DNA of 64,000 bases from Thalassolituus sp. UBA674. Lineage in GTDB: Bacteria; Pseudomonadota; Gammaproteobacteria; Pseudomonadales; Oceanobacteraceae. Within the stretch, counting starts at the first letter, position 1. Every line of letters begins with the position of its first letter. The notes beneath the pieces are model-generated. The model had not been told where the DNA came from. It made no database searches and worked only from the letters and a program-made list of their open reading frames with translations. Below, piece by piece: positions 9,083-18,851 of the stretch. The stretch lies in contig DBNK01000035.1 in the NCBI GenBank assembly GCA_002298335.1, forward strand, positions 10,466 through 74,465, read 5' to 3'. Both the position numbers and the translations under genes were made by a program.

Positions 9083-9397
9083 ATGTTCAGATACCAGGCT
9101 TTAAAAACCAAATGTCGCATTACCCTCTCCGGCGAAATGACCATTTATACGGCCGCAGAGCAGAAAGAAAAAATCTGTGAAGTCCTGGATGATCCACGGG
9201 ATCTTGAAATCAACCTCAGTGGTGTCAACGAGATAGACAGTGCCGGCATACAGATTCTGATGCTGGCCAAAAAAAGTCGTGCACGTAAGCAGCATAAGCT
9301 GACGTTGGTTGAACACAGTCAGGATGTGCTGGACGCACTGGAAACACTCGGTCTGGTGCCGTACTTCGGTGACCCCGTAGTGATATCGGACAACTGA
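9083..9397 (+). CDS. STAS-domain protein (anti-sigma antagonist type)
   Basis: A 104-residue STAS domain starting at the ATG at 9083 (open frame extends upstream into cheY but without a good ribosome site). The signature DSAGIQILMLAKKSR carries Ser53, the position phosphorylated in SpoIIAA-type antagonists. In this cluster type a STAS protein sits between cheY and cheA; its partner kinase or phosphatase is not evident in the window. Function in chemosensory output is inferred from position only. Confidence 0.88.
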   Translation: MFRYQALKTKCRITLSGEMTIYTAAEQKEKICEVLDDPRDLEINLSGVNEIDSAGIQILMLAKKSRARKQHKLTLVEHSQDVLDALETLGLVPYFGDPVVISDN

Positions 9398-9407
9398 GGG
9401 TATCTGA

Positions 9408-11597
9408 ATGCAATTTGACGATGCACTGTCTACCTACGTTGCAGAGAGCCGTGAGCTGCTGCAGGAAATGGAAGACGCCCTGCTGCAGATAGAGCACGAA
9501 ACCGACCGCGATGAACTGCTCAACGCCATTTTCCGTGCAGCCCATACCATCAAAGGCTCGGCCGGCCTGTTCGGGCTTGATGACATAGTCTCATTCACAC
9601 ATGGTGCAGAGAGCCTGCTGGACCGGCTGCGTGGCGGCGAGCTGGTCGTCACAGAAGACATGATTGCTCTGCTGCTGTCCTGTCGCGACCACATCAGCAC
9701 CCTGATTGATCAGGTCGAACAGGGGGGCGGGCCGCTTGAAGCATCGGTCAGAGAACGGGGAGAGGAACTCAGTACCCGCCTGAAGAAAGCCGGCTCCGTT
9801 GCTGAAAGCCCGGCTGACATCGGCGCGCAGCCCCGGACCAGTCAGAAAGAAACGGAGATCGAACGCATCATTGATGCCAGCCATGCCTGCACAGACAACT
9901 GGCATATTTCGCTGCGGTTTGGCTCCGACTCTCTGCGCAACGGGATGGACCCGCTGTCATTTCTGCGCTATCTGGGCACGATCGGCAGCATCGTCAGCAT
10001 CAGCCCGGTCGATGACCAACTTCCGGAGCCGGACGAAATGGACGCGGAGTCCTGCTATCTGGGCTTCGAAATTAATTTTAAAAGTGACGCTGACAAAGAA
10101 ACTATCGACAGTGCGTTTGATTTTATCCGAGAAGACAGCCTGATCCGCATTATTGCACCGCACAGCAGCATAGGTAATTACATCGAGCTGATTCAGAATC
10201 TGCCCGAAGAAGATATGTACCTTGGCGAGATGCTGATCCGCTGTGGATCACTGACCCGCTCTGAACTGGAACAAGCCCTGAACCAGCAGCAGAGCCTCGA
10301 GGAAAACGAAATCAGCCAGTACATCGGCAGCATCCTCGTCGAAAGTCAGGTCATTACTCAGCCTGTCGTTGATGCCGCTGTGCAGAAGCAGGCTCAGGCC
10401 CGCGAAGGAAAAGTCCGTGAGGCTCAGTCTGTCCGGGTTGATGCCGACAAACTGGACCACCTGATCAACCTGATCGGCGAACTGGTCATCGCTGGTGCCG
10501 GCACCTCCATCCATGCCCAGGCACTGGGGGATAACTCCCTGATCGAATCCGTCTCAACCCTGACCCGCCTGGTGGAAGAAGTCCGCGACTCCACCCTGCG
10601 TCTGCGCATGGTGCAGATAGGTTCAACCTTCAACCGTTTTCAGCGTGTCGTCCGCGATGTCTCCAAAGAGCTCGGAAAAGACATTGATCTGATCATCACC
10701 GGTGGTGAAACCGAGCTTGATAAAACCGTCGTGGAAAAAATAAGCGATCCACTGATGCACCTTGTGCGCAACTCCATGGACCATGGCATTGAACCGGCAG
10801 ACGTCCGCCAGAAAGCAGGCAAATCACGCAAAGGGGTACTGCGCCTGAATGCCTACCACGATTCCGGCAGTATCGTGATTGAGGTATCAGACGATGGCGG
10901 CGGCCTGAACAGAGACAAAATTCTGCGCAAGGCCATCGAAAAGGGCCTCGTCAGTGCTGACCAGCAGCTGGAAGATCAGGAAATCTACAACCTTGTGTTT
11001 GAACCTGGGTTTTCCACCGCCGATCAGGTCAGCAATCTCTCCGGCCGTGGCGTCGGCATGGATGTGGTCAAACGCAATATCACCTCCCTGCGCGGCACAA
11101 TCGATATCGACAGTAAACCGGGTCAGGGTTCCTGCACCCGTATCCGGATGCCATTAACTCTGGCGATCATTGATGGCTTCCTCGTGGGGGTTGAGCAGTC
11201 CTCCTTCGTGGTACCTCTGGATATGGTGCTCGAATGCGTGGAGCTCAGTGAGAATGACCGTGCCACCACGGCTGACCGTAACTACATTAACCTGCGTGGC
11301 GAAGTACTGCCCTTTATCCGCCTGCGCGAAATGTTTGAGATGGGAGGTACACCACCACGCCGGGAAAACGTGATCGTGGTGAATTATGCAGGCAACAAGG
11401 CGGGACTCGTAGTTGACAGACTGATGGGGGAATTTCAGACCGTCATAAAACCGCTCGGGAAAATTTTCAGTCGCGTGCTGTGTGTAGGTGGTTCAACCAT
11501 TCTCGGCGACGGAGAAGTGGCGCTGATCCTGGATGTTCCGGGACTGATCAGCATGGCAACGCATACTGAGAAACAGACTCTCGGCAGTGCATCCTGA
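9408..11597 (+). CDS. cheA: Chemotaxis histidine kinase CheA
   Basis: Central kinase of the chemosensory array. Domains in order: Hpt with His46 in RAAHTIKGSAG; a divergent middle region (residues about 145-330) with W-H-I-S-L-R-F and GMDPLSFLRYLG patterns in place of a classical P2 domain; dimerisation helices (RVDADKLDHLINLIGELVI); HATPase with N box HLVRNSMDHGIE near residue 450, G1 DDGGGL near 494 and G2 GRGVGMDVV near 546; and a C-terminal CheW-like domain. 729 residues. All catalytic motifs appear intact. It is followed by two receptors, cheW, cheR, cheD and cheB, forming a full signalling module. Confidence 0.96.
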   Translation: MQFDDALSTYVAESRELLQEMEDALLQIEHETDRDELLNAIFRAAHTIKGSAGLFGLDDIVSFTHGAESLLDRLRGGELVVTEDMIALLLSCRDHISTLIDQVEQGGGPLEASVRERGEELSTRLKKAGSVAESPADIGAQPRTSQKETEIERIIDASHACTDNWHISLRFGSDSLRNGMDPLSFLRYLGTIGSIVSISPVDDQLPEPDEMDAESCYLGFEINFKSDADKETIDSAFDFIREDSLIRIIAPHSSIGNYIELIQNLPEEDMYLGEMLIRCGSLTRSELEQALNQQQSLEENEISQYIGSILVESQVITQPVVDAAVQKQAQAREGKVREAQSVRVDADKLDHLINLIGELVIAGAGTSIHAQALGDNSLIESVSTLTRLVEEVRDSTLRLRMVQIGSTFNRFQRVVRDVSKELGKDIDLIITGGETELDKTVVEKISDPLMHLVRNSMDHGIEPADVRQKAGKSRKGVLRLNAYHDSGSIVIEVSDDGGGLNRDKILRKAIEKGLVSADQQLEDQEIYNLVFEPGFSTADQVSNLSGRGVGMDVVKRNITSLRGTIDIDSKPGQGSCTRIRMPLTLAIIDGFLVGVEQSSFVVPLDMVLECVELSENDRATTADRNYINLRGEVLPFIRLREMFEMGGTPPRRENVIVVNYAGNKAGLVVDRLMGEFQTVIKPLGKIFSRVLCVGGSTILGDGEVALILDVPGLISMATHTEKQTLGSAS

Positions 11598-11668
11598 AAT
11601 TTACTTGGCATTGTTATCCGCTGGCAGCCGCCCGGAATAACAGTGTATGAACGATATTGGAGAACACT

Positions 11669-13630
11669 ATGAGTGATTCAAAAAACTCCACGCCGTGGAA
11701 TTTTTTACGTTTCAATTCTGAAGAAAAGAAAAAAGAGCGAGAAAGAGTACTTGAATACCGTGGTCAGATTGCCGCCATCAACAAGTCTCAGGCCGTTATC
11801 GAATCCAGCCTGGATGGCAAAATCCTTCACGCCAATGATAATTTCCTCAATGCCTTGGGTTACAGCCTGGAAGAAATTATCGGGCGTCATCACAGTATGT
11901 TTGTTGAACCGTCATACAGCAACAGCCAGGAATACCGGGCCTTCTGGGAGAAACTGGGACGCGGAGAATACGATGCAGCCCAGTACAAACGCATCGGCAA
12001 AGGAGGCAGGGAAATCTGGATTCAGGCCTCCTACAACCCGATCATGGATGAAGAAGGCAAGCCCTTTAAAGTCATTAAGTACGCCACCGATATTACGTCA
12101 CAGAAGCTCCGCGAAGCGGACTTCACCGGCCAGCTGAGTGCCATCAGCAAAGCCCAGGCTGTGATTGAGTTCAGCCTGGACGGCAAGATTCTCCATGCTA
12201 ACGACAACTTCCTGAACACCCTGGGTTACAGCCTGGATGAGATCATCGACCGTCACCACAGCATGTTTGTTGAGCCGTCCTACCGCAACAGTCCGGAATA
12301 CAAAATGTTCTGGGAGAAACTGGGGCGCGGTGAATACGATGCGGCCCAGTACAAGCGTATCGGCAAAGGCGGCAGGGAAGTCTGGATTCAGGCGACCTAC
12401 AACCCGATCATGGATATGAATGGTAAGCCGTTCAAAGTGGTTAAATACGCCACGGACGTAACCGATGAGGTAAAAGCCGCCGAAATTCTCAAGTTGGCCG
12501 TTGCACAGACCCAGTCCGTGGTTCAGGCTGCCCAGAACGGCGTTCTGTCTGAGCGCGTTCCGCTGGAGGGCAAAGATGGGGAAATCATGGAGTTGTGCGC
12601 CGGAATTAATTCCCTCATGGAGATCACCGATGTCAGCCTTACCGATGTCATGAAGGTTTCCGGTGCGCTTTCTGAAGGCAACCTCACCCAGCGGATCACC
12701 AAGGATTATCCGGGCATTTTTGGTAAGGTAAAAGACGCACTGAACAACACCATTGATACACTTGCCGATACTGTCCATAACGTTCTCAACTCCGTCGTTG
12801 CTCTGGACAGTGCCGCGGTACAGGTGTCGCAGACAGCCCAGAGTCTGAGTCAGGGTGCCAGCGAACAGGCAGCCAGCGTCGAAGAAACCTCAGCCTCTGT
12901 CGAACAGATGTCTGCCTCCATCAATCAGAATACTGAAAATGCCAAAGTAACCGACAGCATGGCCTCGAAAGCGTCGCAGGAAGCGGACGAGGGTGGCCGG
13001 GCAGTCAGTGAAACCGTCGTGGCGATGAAATCCATTGCCGGCAAAATCAACATCATTGATGACATCGCCTACCAGACCAATCTGCTGGCACTGAATGCGG
13101 CCATTGAGGCCGCTCGGGCTGGCGAACACGGTAAGGGCTTTGCGGTTGTGGCCGCCGAAGTACGCAAGCTGGCAGAGCGCTCGCAGGTCGCTGCCCAGGA
13201 AATTGGCAAGGTCGCAGAAAGCAGCGTCGGGCTGGCGGAAAGGGCCGGAAAACTTCTTGATGAAATTGTCCCGTCCATCAGAAAGACTTCAGATCTGGTA
13301 CAGGAAATCAGCGCTGCATCGGAAGAGCAGTCCTCAGGAGCCTCGCAGATCAACACGGCTATGGAACAGTTGAACAAAGTCACACAGCAGAGTGCATCGT
13401 TATCTGAAGAGCTGGCCGCCACCGCGGAAGAAATGAGCAGTCAGACTGAGCAGCTGCAACAGCTGATGAGTTTCTTCAACGTCGGTAATGACCATACAGC
13501 CAAACCCAGGCCCCAAAACAGAACAAAACACGACGAACGCCCGGGTCCTTCAATGATGAATGACAGTAAACGCTGGCTGAATCATGAAGCTAATGATCTG
13601 AGGGCCGGTGGTGACTTTATCCGGTTCTGA
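11669..13630 (+). CDS. Soluble chemoreceptor with two tandem PAS domains (BdlA-like)
   Basis: Start chosen at the ATG 11669 with GGAG upstream (a TTG 12 bases earlier is in frame). No membrane helix is visible, so the receptor is cytosolic. Two PAS domains (about residues 30-150 and 152-270) are roughly 80% identical to each other; both contain HHSMFVEPSY and KRIGKGGRE and resemble the PAS units of BdlA/Aer-type redox sensors. HAMP-like helices follow, then a signalling domain with the tip IAYQTNLLALNAAIEAARAG. The protein ends in GDFIRF, a C-terminal aromatic tail also seen in the next receptor, possibly a CheR/CheB/CheD tether. Ligand unknown; FAD or haem binding is inference. Confidence 0.9.
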   Translation: MSDSKNSTPWNFLRFNSEEKKKERERVLEYRGQIAAINKSQAVIESSLDGKILHANDNFLNALGYSLEEIIGRHHSMFVEPSYSNSQEYRAFWEKLGRGEYDAAQYKRIGKGGREIWIQASYNPIMDEEGKPFKVIKYATDITSQKLREADFTGQLSAISKAQAVIEFSLDGKILHANDNFLNTLGYSLDEIIDRHHSMFVEPSYRNSPEYKMFWEKLGRGEYDAAQYKRIGKGGREVWIQATYNPIMDMNGKPFKVVKYATDVTDEVKAAEILKLAVAQTQSVVQAAQNGVLSERVPLEGKDGEIMELCAGINSLMEITDVSLTDVMKVSGALSEGNLTQRITKDYPGIFGKVKDALNNTIDTLADTVHNVLNSVVALDSAAVQVSQTAQSLSQGASEQAASVEETSASVEQMSASINQNTENAKVTDSMASKASQEADEGGRAVSETVVAMKSIAGKINIIDDIAYQTNLLALNAAIEAARAGEHGKGFAVVAAEVRKLAERSQVAAQEIGKVAESSVGLAERAGKLLDEIVPSIRKTSDLVQEISAASEEQSSGASQINTAMEQLNKVTQQSASLSEELAATAEEMSSQTEQLQQLMSFFNVGNDHTAKPRPQNRTKHDERPGPSMMNDSKRWLNHEANDLRAGGDFIRF

Positions 13631-13640
13631 CGTGTAAACC

Positions 13641-13712
13641 GTTCAGATCACCGGCAGCCCGGCAGGTGATCTGAACACAGTCTGCATAAGCTCCGGATCA
13701 CCGGGGCTTATG
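13641..13712 (+). terminator. Two tandem long hairpins between receptor genes
   Basis: The first hairpin has a perfect 12-bp stem (GTTCAGATCACC at 13641, GGTGATCTGAAC ending at 13676) with a 12-base loop. The second has a 12-bp stem with one G-U pair (CATAAGCTCCGG at 13685, CCGGGGCTTATG ending at 13712) and an ATCA loop. Neither is followed by a T-tract, so they may be transcript-end stabilisers, attenuators or repeats rather than classical intrinsic terminators. Confidence 0.6.
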
Positions 13713-14035
13713 TCATTACCTGCCATGGACACAGGTAAAATCCCCATAAAAACCGCAATGGATGACCATCCTGCCATCAGCCGGTAAGCCCCATTTTCTC
13801 CGCTATACTGAATTTCAGATGTACTTCACCGGGAATCCCTGAGCAGCTGCCGTTCTGCGTTTTTACGACCATGCATTAATGAAGACCGGCATCATTTTTC
13901 ATGACATTGCTGAGTACAACCCGATAGGGCGAAGACTCCAGACCGTTACGAGCACAGGCCAGGCGCTCCGGAGCATCATCAGACATATGGCCACACACGG
14001 CTGAACACAGGAAGCTGGAGAGCAGGAGCAAATAA

Positions 14036-15673
14036 ATGACTATCAGTAAAAAGATGATGATTCTGGTTCTATCGGCCCTGTTGGGTACTCTTGTGCTCGC
14101 AGGAGTCAGTTATCAGCAGATGGAGCGTGTTTTCACTGCCACCAATTACGGCAACATCAACTCTATACCCAGCATCATCAGCCTGGACAGGCTGGGCAGC
14201 GCCATCAACCTGCAGACACAGTATATCTACCGGCACATTCTGGCAGAAGATGATGCAACCATGGCTGACCTTGACATCAAACTCAGGGACAACCAGAAAG
14301 AGATTCACCAGGCAGTCGAGGAATACACCACACACCTGTCAGATGAAGAAGACAGCCAGTTACTGGAGACTGAGCGTAAGGGTATAGCCGCCTTCCTGCA
14401 GGGCGCAGAAACACTGTTGGATCATTCCCGCATGCATGAGAATGATCTTGCCCACCACCAACTCGAAGAATTGCAACGTACTGTCATCTCTCCACTGCGC
14501 AAAGACATCAAGGCGCATATGGAATACAACGTCAGAACCGCTAACAAGGGCAGCGAAGACGCCAGTGAGACTCACGTTCAGGCCACCCTGATCTCTGTTG
14601 CGGTGTCCGCCATCACACTGATACTGATCACCGTTCTGGGTACCCTGATCACCCGGAATCTGTTGCGCCAGCTGGGTGGTGAACCGGCCTACGCCGTCGA
14701 AACCGTGAGCCGCATTGCGGCCGGTGATCTGACCGTCAGCGTCGAGACCAAAGCCGGTGACAACACCAGTATGCTGGCCGCCATCAGGAGCATGGTGGAA
14801 AATCTGGCGCGGATTATCGGCGAAGTCCGCAGTGCGGCAGACAGCCTTTCCAGCGCGTCAGAAGAAGTGTCTTCGACCGCTCAGAGCTTAAGTCAGGGGT
14901 CCAGTGAACAGGCGGCCGGCGTAGAGGAGACATCCGCTTCCGTCGAACAGATGTCGGCCTCTATTAACCAGAACACAGAAAACGCCAGAGTCACGGAAAA
15001 CATGGCGTTGAAAGCCGCCAGAGAAGCCGATGAAGGTGGAGAAACCGTGCGCAAGACGGCCAGCGCCATGAAGTCGATCGCCGCAAAAATCAGCATCATC
15101 GACGATATTGCCTATCAGACCAATCTGCTGGCCCTGAACGCAGCGATTGAGGCAGCACGTGCAGGAGAACACGGCAAAGGCTTTGCCGTGGTGGCCGCTG
15201 AAGTACGTAAACTGGCGGAACGTTCACAAGTAGCTGCAAAAGAAATTGGTGCCGTTGCGGAGAACAGTGTCGGCCTGGCTGAAATGGCCGGTAAATTACT
15301 GGATGAAATTGTGCCATCCATCCGCAAAACATCAGATCTGGTTCAGGAAATCAGCGCCGCATCAGCTGAACAGTCATCCGGTGCCGTGCAGATCAATTCC
15401 GCGATGGATCAGCTCAACAGCGTAACCCAGCAGAGCTCAGCCGCCTCCGAGGAGTTAGCAGCTACCGCAGAAGAAATGAGCAGTCAGGCTGAGCAGCTGC
15501 AGCAGATGATGGATTTCTTTACGGTAGCGGGCATGAAAAAGTCTGATCCGGGTCAAACCGTTAAAAACAACGCACGCAGCAATAACAAACCCACCGCCAA
15601 AATCAGAAATGACGCGGAGGACGATGACTTCAGCAGTTACGACCAGGCCAGTGGCGATTTTGTTAAATTCTAG
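14036..15673 (+). CDS. Transmembrane methyl-accepting chemotaxis protein
   Basis: A typical 545-residue receptor. First membrane helix at about residues 7-26 (MMILVLSALLGTLVLAGVSY), a helical periplasmic sensor resembling the four-helix-bundle type up to residue 178, second helix at about 181-205, HAMP, then the cytoplasmic signalling domain with IAYQTNLLALNAAIEAARAG. The signalling domain is nearly identical to that of the preceding PAS receptor, pointing to duplication and domain swapping. Ends in SGDFVKF, matching the GDF-x-x-F tail of its neighbour. 405 bases of non-coding DNA separate it from the upstream receptor, so it may have its own promoter, which I could not define. Signal unknown. 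Confidence 0.94.
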   Translation: MTISKKMMILVLSALLGTLVLAGVSYQQMERVFTATNYGNINSIPSIISLDRLGSAINLQTQYIYRHILAEDDATMADLDIKLRDNQKEIHQAVEEYTTHLSDEEDSQLLETERKGIAAFLQGAETLLDHSRMHENDLAHHQLEELQRTVISPLRKDIKAHMEYNVRTANKGSEDASETHVQATLISVAVSAITLILITVLGTLITRNLLRQLGGEPAYAVETVSRIAAGDLTVSVETKAGDNTSMLAAIRSMVENLARIIGEVRSAADSLSSASEEVSSTAQSLSQGSSEQAAGVEETSASVEQMSASINQNTENARVTENMALKAAREADEGGETVRKTASAMKSIAAKISIIDDIAYQTNLLALNAAIEAARAGEHGKGFAVVAAEVRKLAERSQVAAKEIGAVAENSVGLAEMAGKLLDEIVPSIRKTSDLVQEISAASAEQSSGAVQINSAMDQLNSVTQQSSAASEELAATAEEMSSQAEQLQQMMDFFTVAGMKKSDPGQTVKNNARSNNKPTAKIRNDAEDDDFSSYDQASGDFVKF

Positions 15674-15682
15674 GAGTCTCTA

Positions 15683-16240
15683 ATGAGCACATCATCGAAC
15701 ACCAATAAGTCACTGGCTCTGATTAACAGCGACATGGAAGATACGGATGAGCAGAGCCAGTTTCTGACCTTTACGCTGCGGGAAGAAACATTCGCCATCG
15801 GCATACTCCACATCAAAGAGATTCTGGAATATGGCCAGCTGACCCCCGTCCCCATGATGCCGAATTATATCCGCGGGGTAATTAACCTGCGTGGAGCCGT
15901 GGTACCGGTTGTCGATCTCGGGGCGCGCTTCGGCGACATGCCCAGCGAGATTACCAAACGCACCTGCATCGTAATTATTGAAGTGGCTACAGACGAAGGA
16001 GAGCAGGACATCGGTGTCGTAGTGGATTCTGTGACCGAGGTGTTGGAAATACCCGACCACGACATAGAGCCGGCCCCCAGCTTTGGTGCCAGAATCCGTA
16101 CAGATTTTATTTCTGGTATGGGCAAGATCAATGGTGAGTTCGTCATCATCCTGAACGTCGACCGCGTGCTTTCCGTTGATGAGCTTGCAGCGCTGAATAC
16201 CCTGGGGTCCACACCGGCAAAAAAAGAGGACTCCCGCTGA
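15683..16240 (+). CDS. cheW: Chemotaxis adaptor CheW
   Basis: Adaptor coupling receptors to CheA. The 185-residue protein contains the CheW SH3-like fold pattern: FLTFTLREETFAIGILHIKEI, then PNYIRGVINLRGAVVPVVDL, and ISGMGKINGEFVIILNVDRVL. It starts 9 bases after the membrane receptor and precedes cheR by 185 bases. About 30 additional N-terminal residues (polar, Asn/Asp-rich) precede the domain. Confidence 0.96.
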   Translation: MSTSSNTNKSLALINSDMEDTDEQSQFLTFTLREETFAIGILHIKEILEYGQLTPVPMMPNYIRGVINLRGAVVPVVDLGARFGDMPSEITKRTCIVIIEVATDEGEQDIGVVVDSVTEVLEIPDHDIEPAPSFGARIRTDFISGMGKINGEFVIILNVDRVLSVDELAALNTLGSTPAKKEDSR

Positions 16241-16425
16241 ATACATGCAGACAGTCCCGGCAGAATACCCGGGGGCATTGTTTACAGTACCTGAGTGCTT
16301 TCTCAGACAGACCTCCGACGGATACGTCTGGCTTCCGCACAGTCCGGGCTGACAAACGGCAGCACGGGAACCTGACCTGTTCTGATCATGACCGTTCTCT
16401 ACTGTATCGCCACAGGTAACAAAAA

Positions 16426-17232
16426 ATGAATGGCCTTTCACTATCCGATGCTGAGTTCGATTTATTCCGGACAATGATCTACGACGCAGCGGGTATCAAT
16501 ATGTCGCCAGCCAAGAAAGCGCTCGTAGCCGGCCGGCTGGCAAAGCGTGTCAGCCACTATTCATTAGCAACCTTCAATGACTATTTCAAAGTCGTAAAGG
16601 CGAACACCAATGGTGAATTTCAGATCGCCATTGATCTGCTGACAACCAATGAGACGTTCTTTTTCCGCGAAATAAAACATTTCGATTTTTTGCGAACCCG
16701 GGTTCTGCCCGGGTGGGTCAGTGGCGAAAAGAAAATATGGAGTGCTGCCAGCTCATCCGGTGAAGAGGCCTACAGTCTGGCGATGACCATGGCCGAATCC
16801 TGCCCGACACCCTCGTGGAAGATTGTCGGTACGGACATCAGCACCCGCATTATTAAATCTGCACAAACTGCCCAATACCCTATGGCGCGCAGCAAAGATA
16901 TCCCGCTCGACTATCTGAAAAAGTATTGTCTGAAGGGCATAGGACCTCAGGATGGAACATTCATCATAGGGCCGGAGCTGAAATCCAGAGTCTCGTTTCA
17001 ACATGCGAACCTGACCCAGAACCTCACTGCCATCGGAAGTTTTGATGTCATATTTCTGCGTAATGTCATGATCTATTTTGATATGGAGATCAAAAAGAAA
17101 GTTGTGTCCGCGATACTGAGGCAACTGAATCCCGGGGGTTATCTGATGATCGGGCATTCCGAAAGCCTGAATGGCGTCACGGATGAAGTGAATGCGATTG
17201 CTCCATCCATTTATCAGAAACCACGCCCCTGA
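16426..17232 (+). CDS. cheR: Chemoreceptor glutamate methyltransferase CheR
   Basis: S-adenosylmethionine-dependent enzyme methylating receptor glutamates. The N-terminal helical domain is followed by TNETFFFREIKHFDFL, the family signature, and the SAM site WSAASSSGEEAYSLAM. Further conserved motifs: VGTDIS, FDVIFLRNVMIYFD and GGYLMIGHSESL. 268 residues, slightly shorter than E. coli CheR but complete. cheD starts 5 bases later. The 185-base gap before it holds short inverted sequences but no clear promoter. Confidence 0.96.
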   Translation: MNGLSLSDAEFDLFRTMIYDAAGINMSPAKKALVAGRLAKRVSHYSLATFNDYFKVVKANTNGEFQIAIDLLTTNETFFFREIKHFDFLRTRVLPGWVSGEKKIWSAASSSGEEAYSLAMTMAESCPTPSWKIVGTDISTRIIKSAQTAQYPMARSKDIPLDYLKKYCLKGIGPQDGTFIIGPELKSRVSFQHANLTQNLTAIGSFDVIFLRNVMIYFDMEIKKKVVSAILRQLNPGGYLMIGHSESLNGVTDEVNAIAPSIYQKPRP

Positions 17233-17237
17233 TTACG

Positions 17238-17732
17238 ATGAAGGAAAAAATCAAAGACATCATTCTTGCTCCCGGAGAGTTTTTCTTCGGTACCGGTGAA
17301 CATCGCATCTACACACTGCTGGGCTCCTGTGTTGCCATCACACTCTGGCACCCGCAGCGTCATATCGGTGGCATGTGTCATTACATGCTGCCGACTGCGA
17401 CCGGAAGTCAGCGTCTCTCACAAGGACATTATGCCGACGGTTCCATGCAGCTGTTCCTGAAAGCCATCGGCCGTCATGGCAGCCGGCCTGAGGAATATGA
17501 AGTAAAACTCTTTGGTGGCGGCAACATGTTCGAATCCGTACCGGACCGCCCGGGCATGATCAACGTCTCTAAAAACAACATAGAAAAAGGTATCCAGTTA
17601 CTGCTTCAGCATGGGTTCAGAATAAAAACCAGCGATGTCGGCGGCTATGGCCACCGCAAGATTTATTTTGAATTATGGACTGGTCATGTCTGGGTTCGTC
17701 ACGGCGACCGACGCATCAATAACAAGGAATAG
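17238..17732 (+). CDS. cheD: Chemoreceptor glutamine deamidase CheD
   Basis: Deamidates receptor glutamines and in some bacteria links to CheC or to methylation-independent adaptation. The Cys-His active site is visible in LLGSCVAITLWHP and IGGMCHYMLP, with KLFGGGNMF and the C-terminal DVGGYGHRKIYFELWTG typical of the family. 164 residues. Lies between cheR and cheB with gaps of 5 and 2 bases, so the three modification enzymes are translationally linked. No cheC is present in the window. Confidence 0.95.
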   Translation: MKEKIKDIILAPGEFFFGTGEHRIYTLLGSCVAITLWHPQRHIGGMCHYMLPTATGSQRLSQGHYADGSMQLFLKAIGRHGSRPEEYEVKLFGGGNMFESVPDRPGMINVSKNNIEKGIQLLLQHGFRIKTSDVGGYGHRKIYFELWTGHVWVRHGDRRINNKE

Positions 17733-17734
17733 GC

Positions 17735-18799
17735 ATGAAAAAAATTAAAGTGATGATCGTGGATGACTCCGCAGTCGTCCGTCAGGTACTGCAGACCACG
17801 CTGAACAATGACGCCTCCATAGAAGTCATCGGCGTGGCCGCCGATCCGCTCTTCGCCATGAATCATATGGCCAAACAATGGCCCGACGTCATTGTTCTGG
17901 ATATTGAAATGCCGCGGATGGACGGCATCACCTTTCTGAAAAAAATCATGGCAGAAAGACCGACTCCGGTTGTGATCTGTTCCACCCTGACCGAGAAGGG
18001 TGCCGAAACAACCATGCAGGCACTGTCAGCCGGGGCAGTCAGCATCATCACCAAACCCAAGGTCGGTCTGAAGACGTTTCTTCAGGATGCCGCAACTGAT
18101 CTCGTTCAGGCAGTCAGAGGAGCAGCAAGGGCCAACATGTCCAATGTTTCTGTCCGGGGCAGCGCCGTTGAAATCCCGAAAAAACTGACCGCTGATGCCA
18201 TCATGACCGCATCAACCCATGCCATGTCGAAAACGACAGAACGTCTTATCGCCATAGGCACTTCCACCGGCGGAACGCAGGCGCTTGAAGCGGTACTGAC
18301 CTCTTTACCGCGGAATTCTCCGGGCATCGTTATCGTCCAGCATATGCCTGAAAAATTCACCGCCTCGTTTGCAGCCCGCCTTGATGGGTTATGTGAAATC
18401 ACAGTCAGAGAAGCTGCCAACAACGATCGCGTACTGCCGGGTCATGCGCTGATTGCTCCCGGCGGAAAGCACATGCTGCTGAAGCGCAATGGTGCTCAGT
18501 ACCATGTGGAGGTCATTGATGGCCCCCTGGTTAACCGCCATCGCCCTTCAGTGGATGTATTGTTCCGCTCGGTAGCGAAGTTTGCGGGCAAAAATGCCGT
18601 CGGTTTTATCTTAACCGGCATGGGCGATGATGGCGCGAAAGGTCTGCTGGAAATGCGCCAGGCCGGTGCAGACACCGTGGCTCAGGACGAGAAAAGCTGC
18701 GTTGTTTTTGGCATGCCGAAAGAGGCCATTGCCTTAAACGCCGCCAACAAGATCATACCGCTGTCGTCTGTGCCGGCAGAAATCATGAGGTACGCCTGA
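17735..18799 (+). CDS. cheB: Chemoreceptor methylesterase CheB
   Basis: Two-domain enzyme removing receptor methyl esters. N-terminal receiver with phosphoacceptor Asp56 (VIVLDIEMPRMDG) and Lys in ITKPKVG, a linker of about 50 residues, then the methylesterase with Ser in AIGTSTGGTQALE, His in VQHMPEKFTASFA and Asp in LTGMGDDGAKG. 354 residues. Last gene of the chemosensory cluster; the next gene is convergent on the minus strand. Confidence 0.96.
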   Translation: MKKIKVMIVDDSAVVRQVLQTTLNNDASIEVIGVAADPLFAMNHMAKQWPDVIVLDIEMPRMDGITFLKKIMAERPTPVVICSTLTEKGAETTMQALSAGAVSIITKPKVGLKTFLQDAATDLVQAVRGAARANMSNVSVRGSAVEIPKKLTADAIMTASTHAMSKTTERLIAIGTSTGGTQALEAVLTSLPRNSPGIVIVQHMPEKFTASFAARLDGLCEITVREAANNDRVLPGHALIAPGGKHMLLKRNGAQYHVEVIDGPLVNRHRPSVDVLFRSVAKFAGKNAVGFILTGMGDDGAKGLLEMRQAGADTVAQDEKSCVVFGMPKEAIALNAANKIIPLSSVPAEIMRYA

Positions 18800-18851
18800 C
18801 AACTCAGACGTACCACTGGCCCCCGAACAGAACAGACTCCACAGCAGCCTG

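Noticed and set aside
11607..11645. Imperfect hairpin between cheA and the PAS receptor (TGTTATCCG ... CGGAATAACA)
   Set aside because: Contains a bulge, has no T-tract and lies between co-directional genes of one cluster; too weak to call a terminator.
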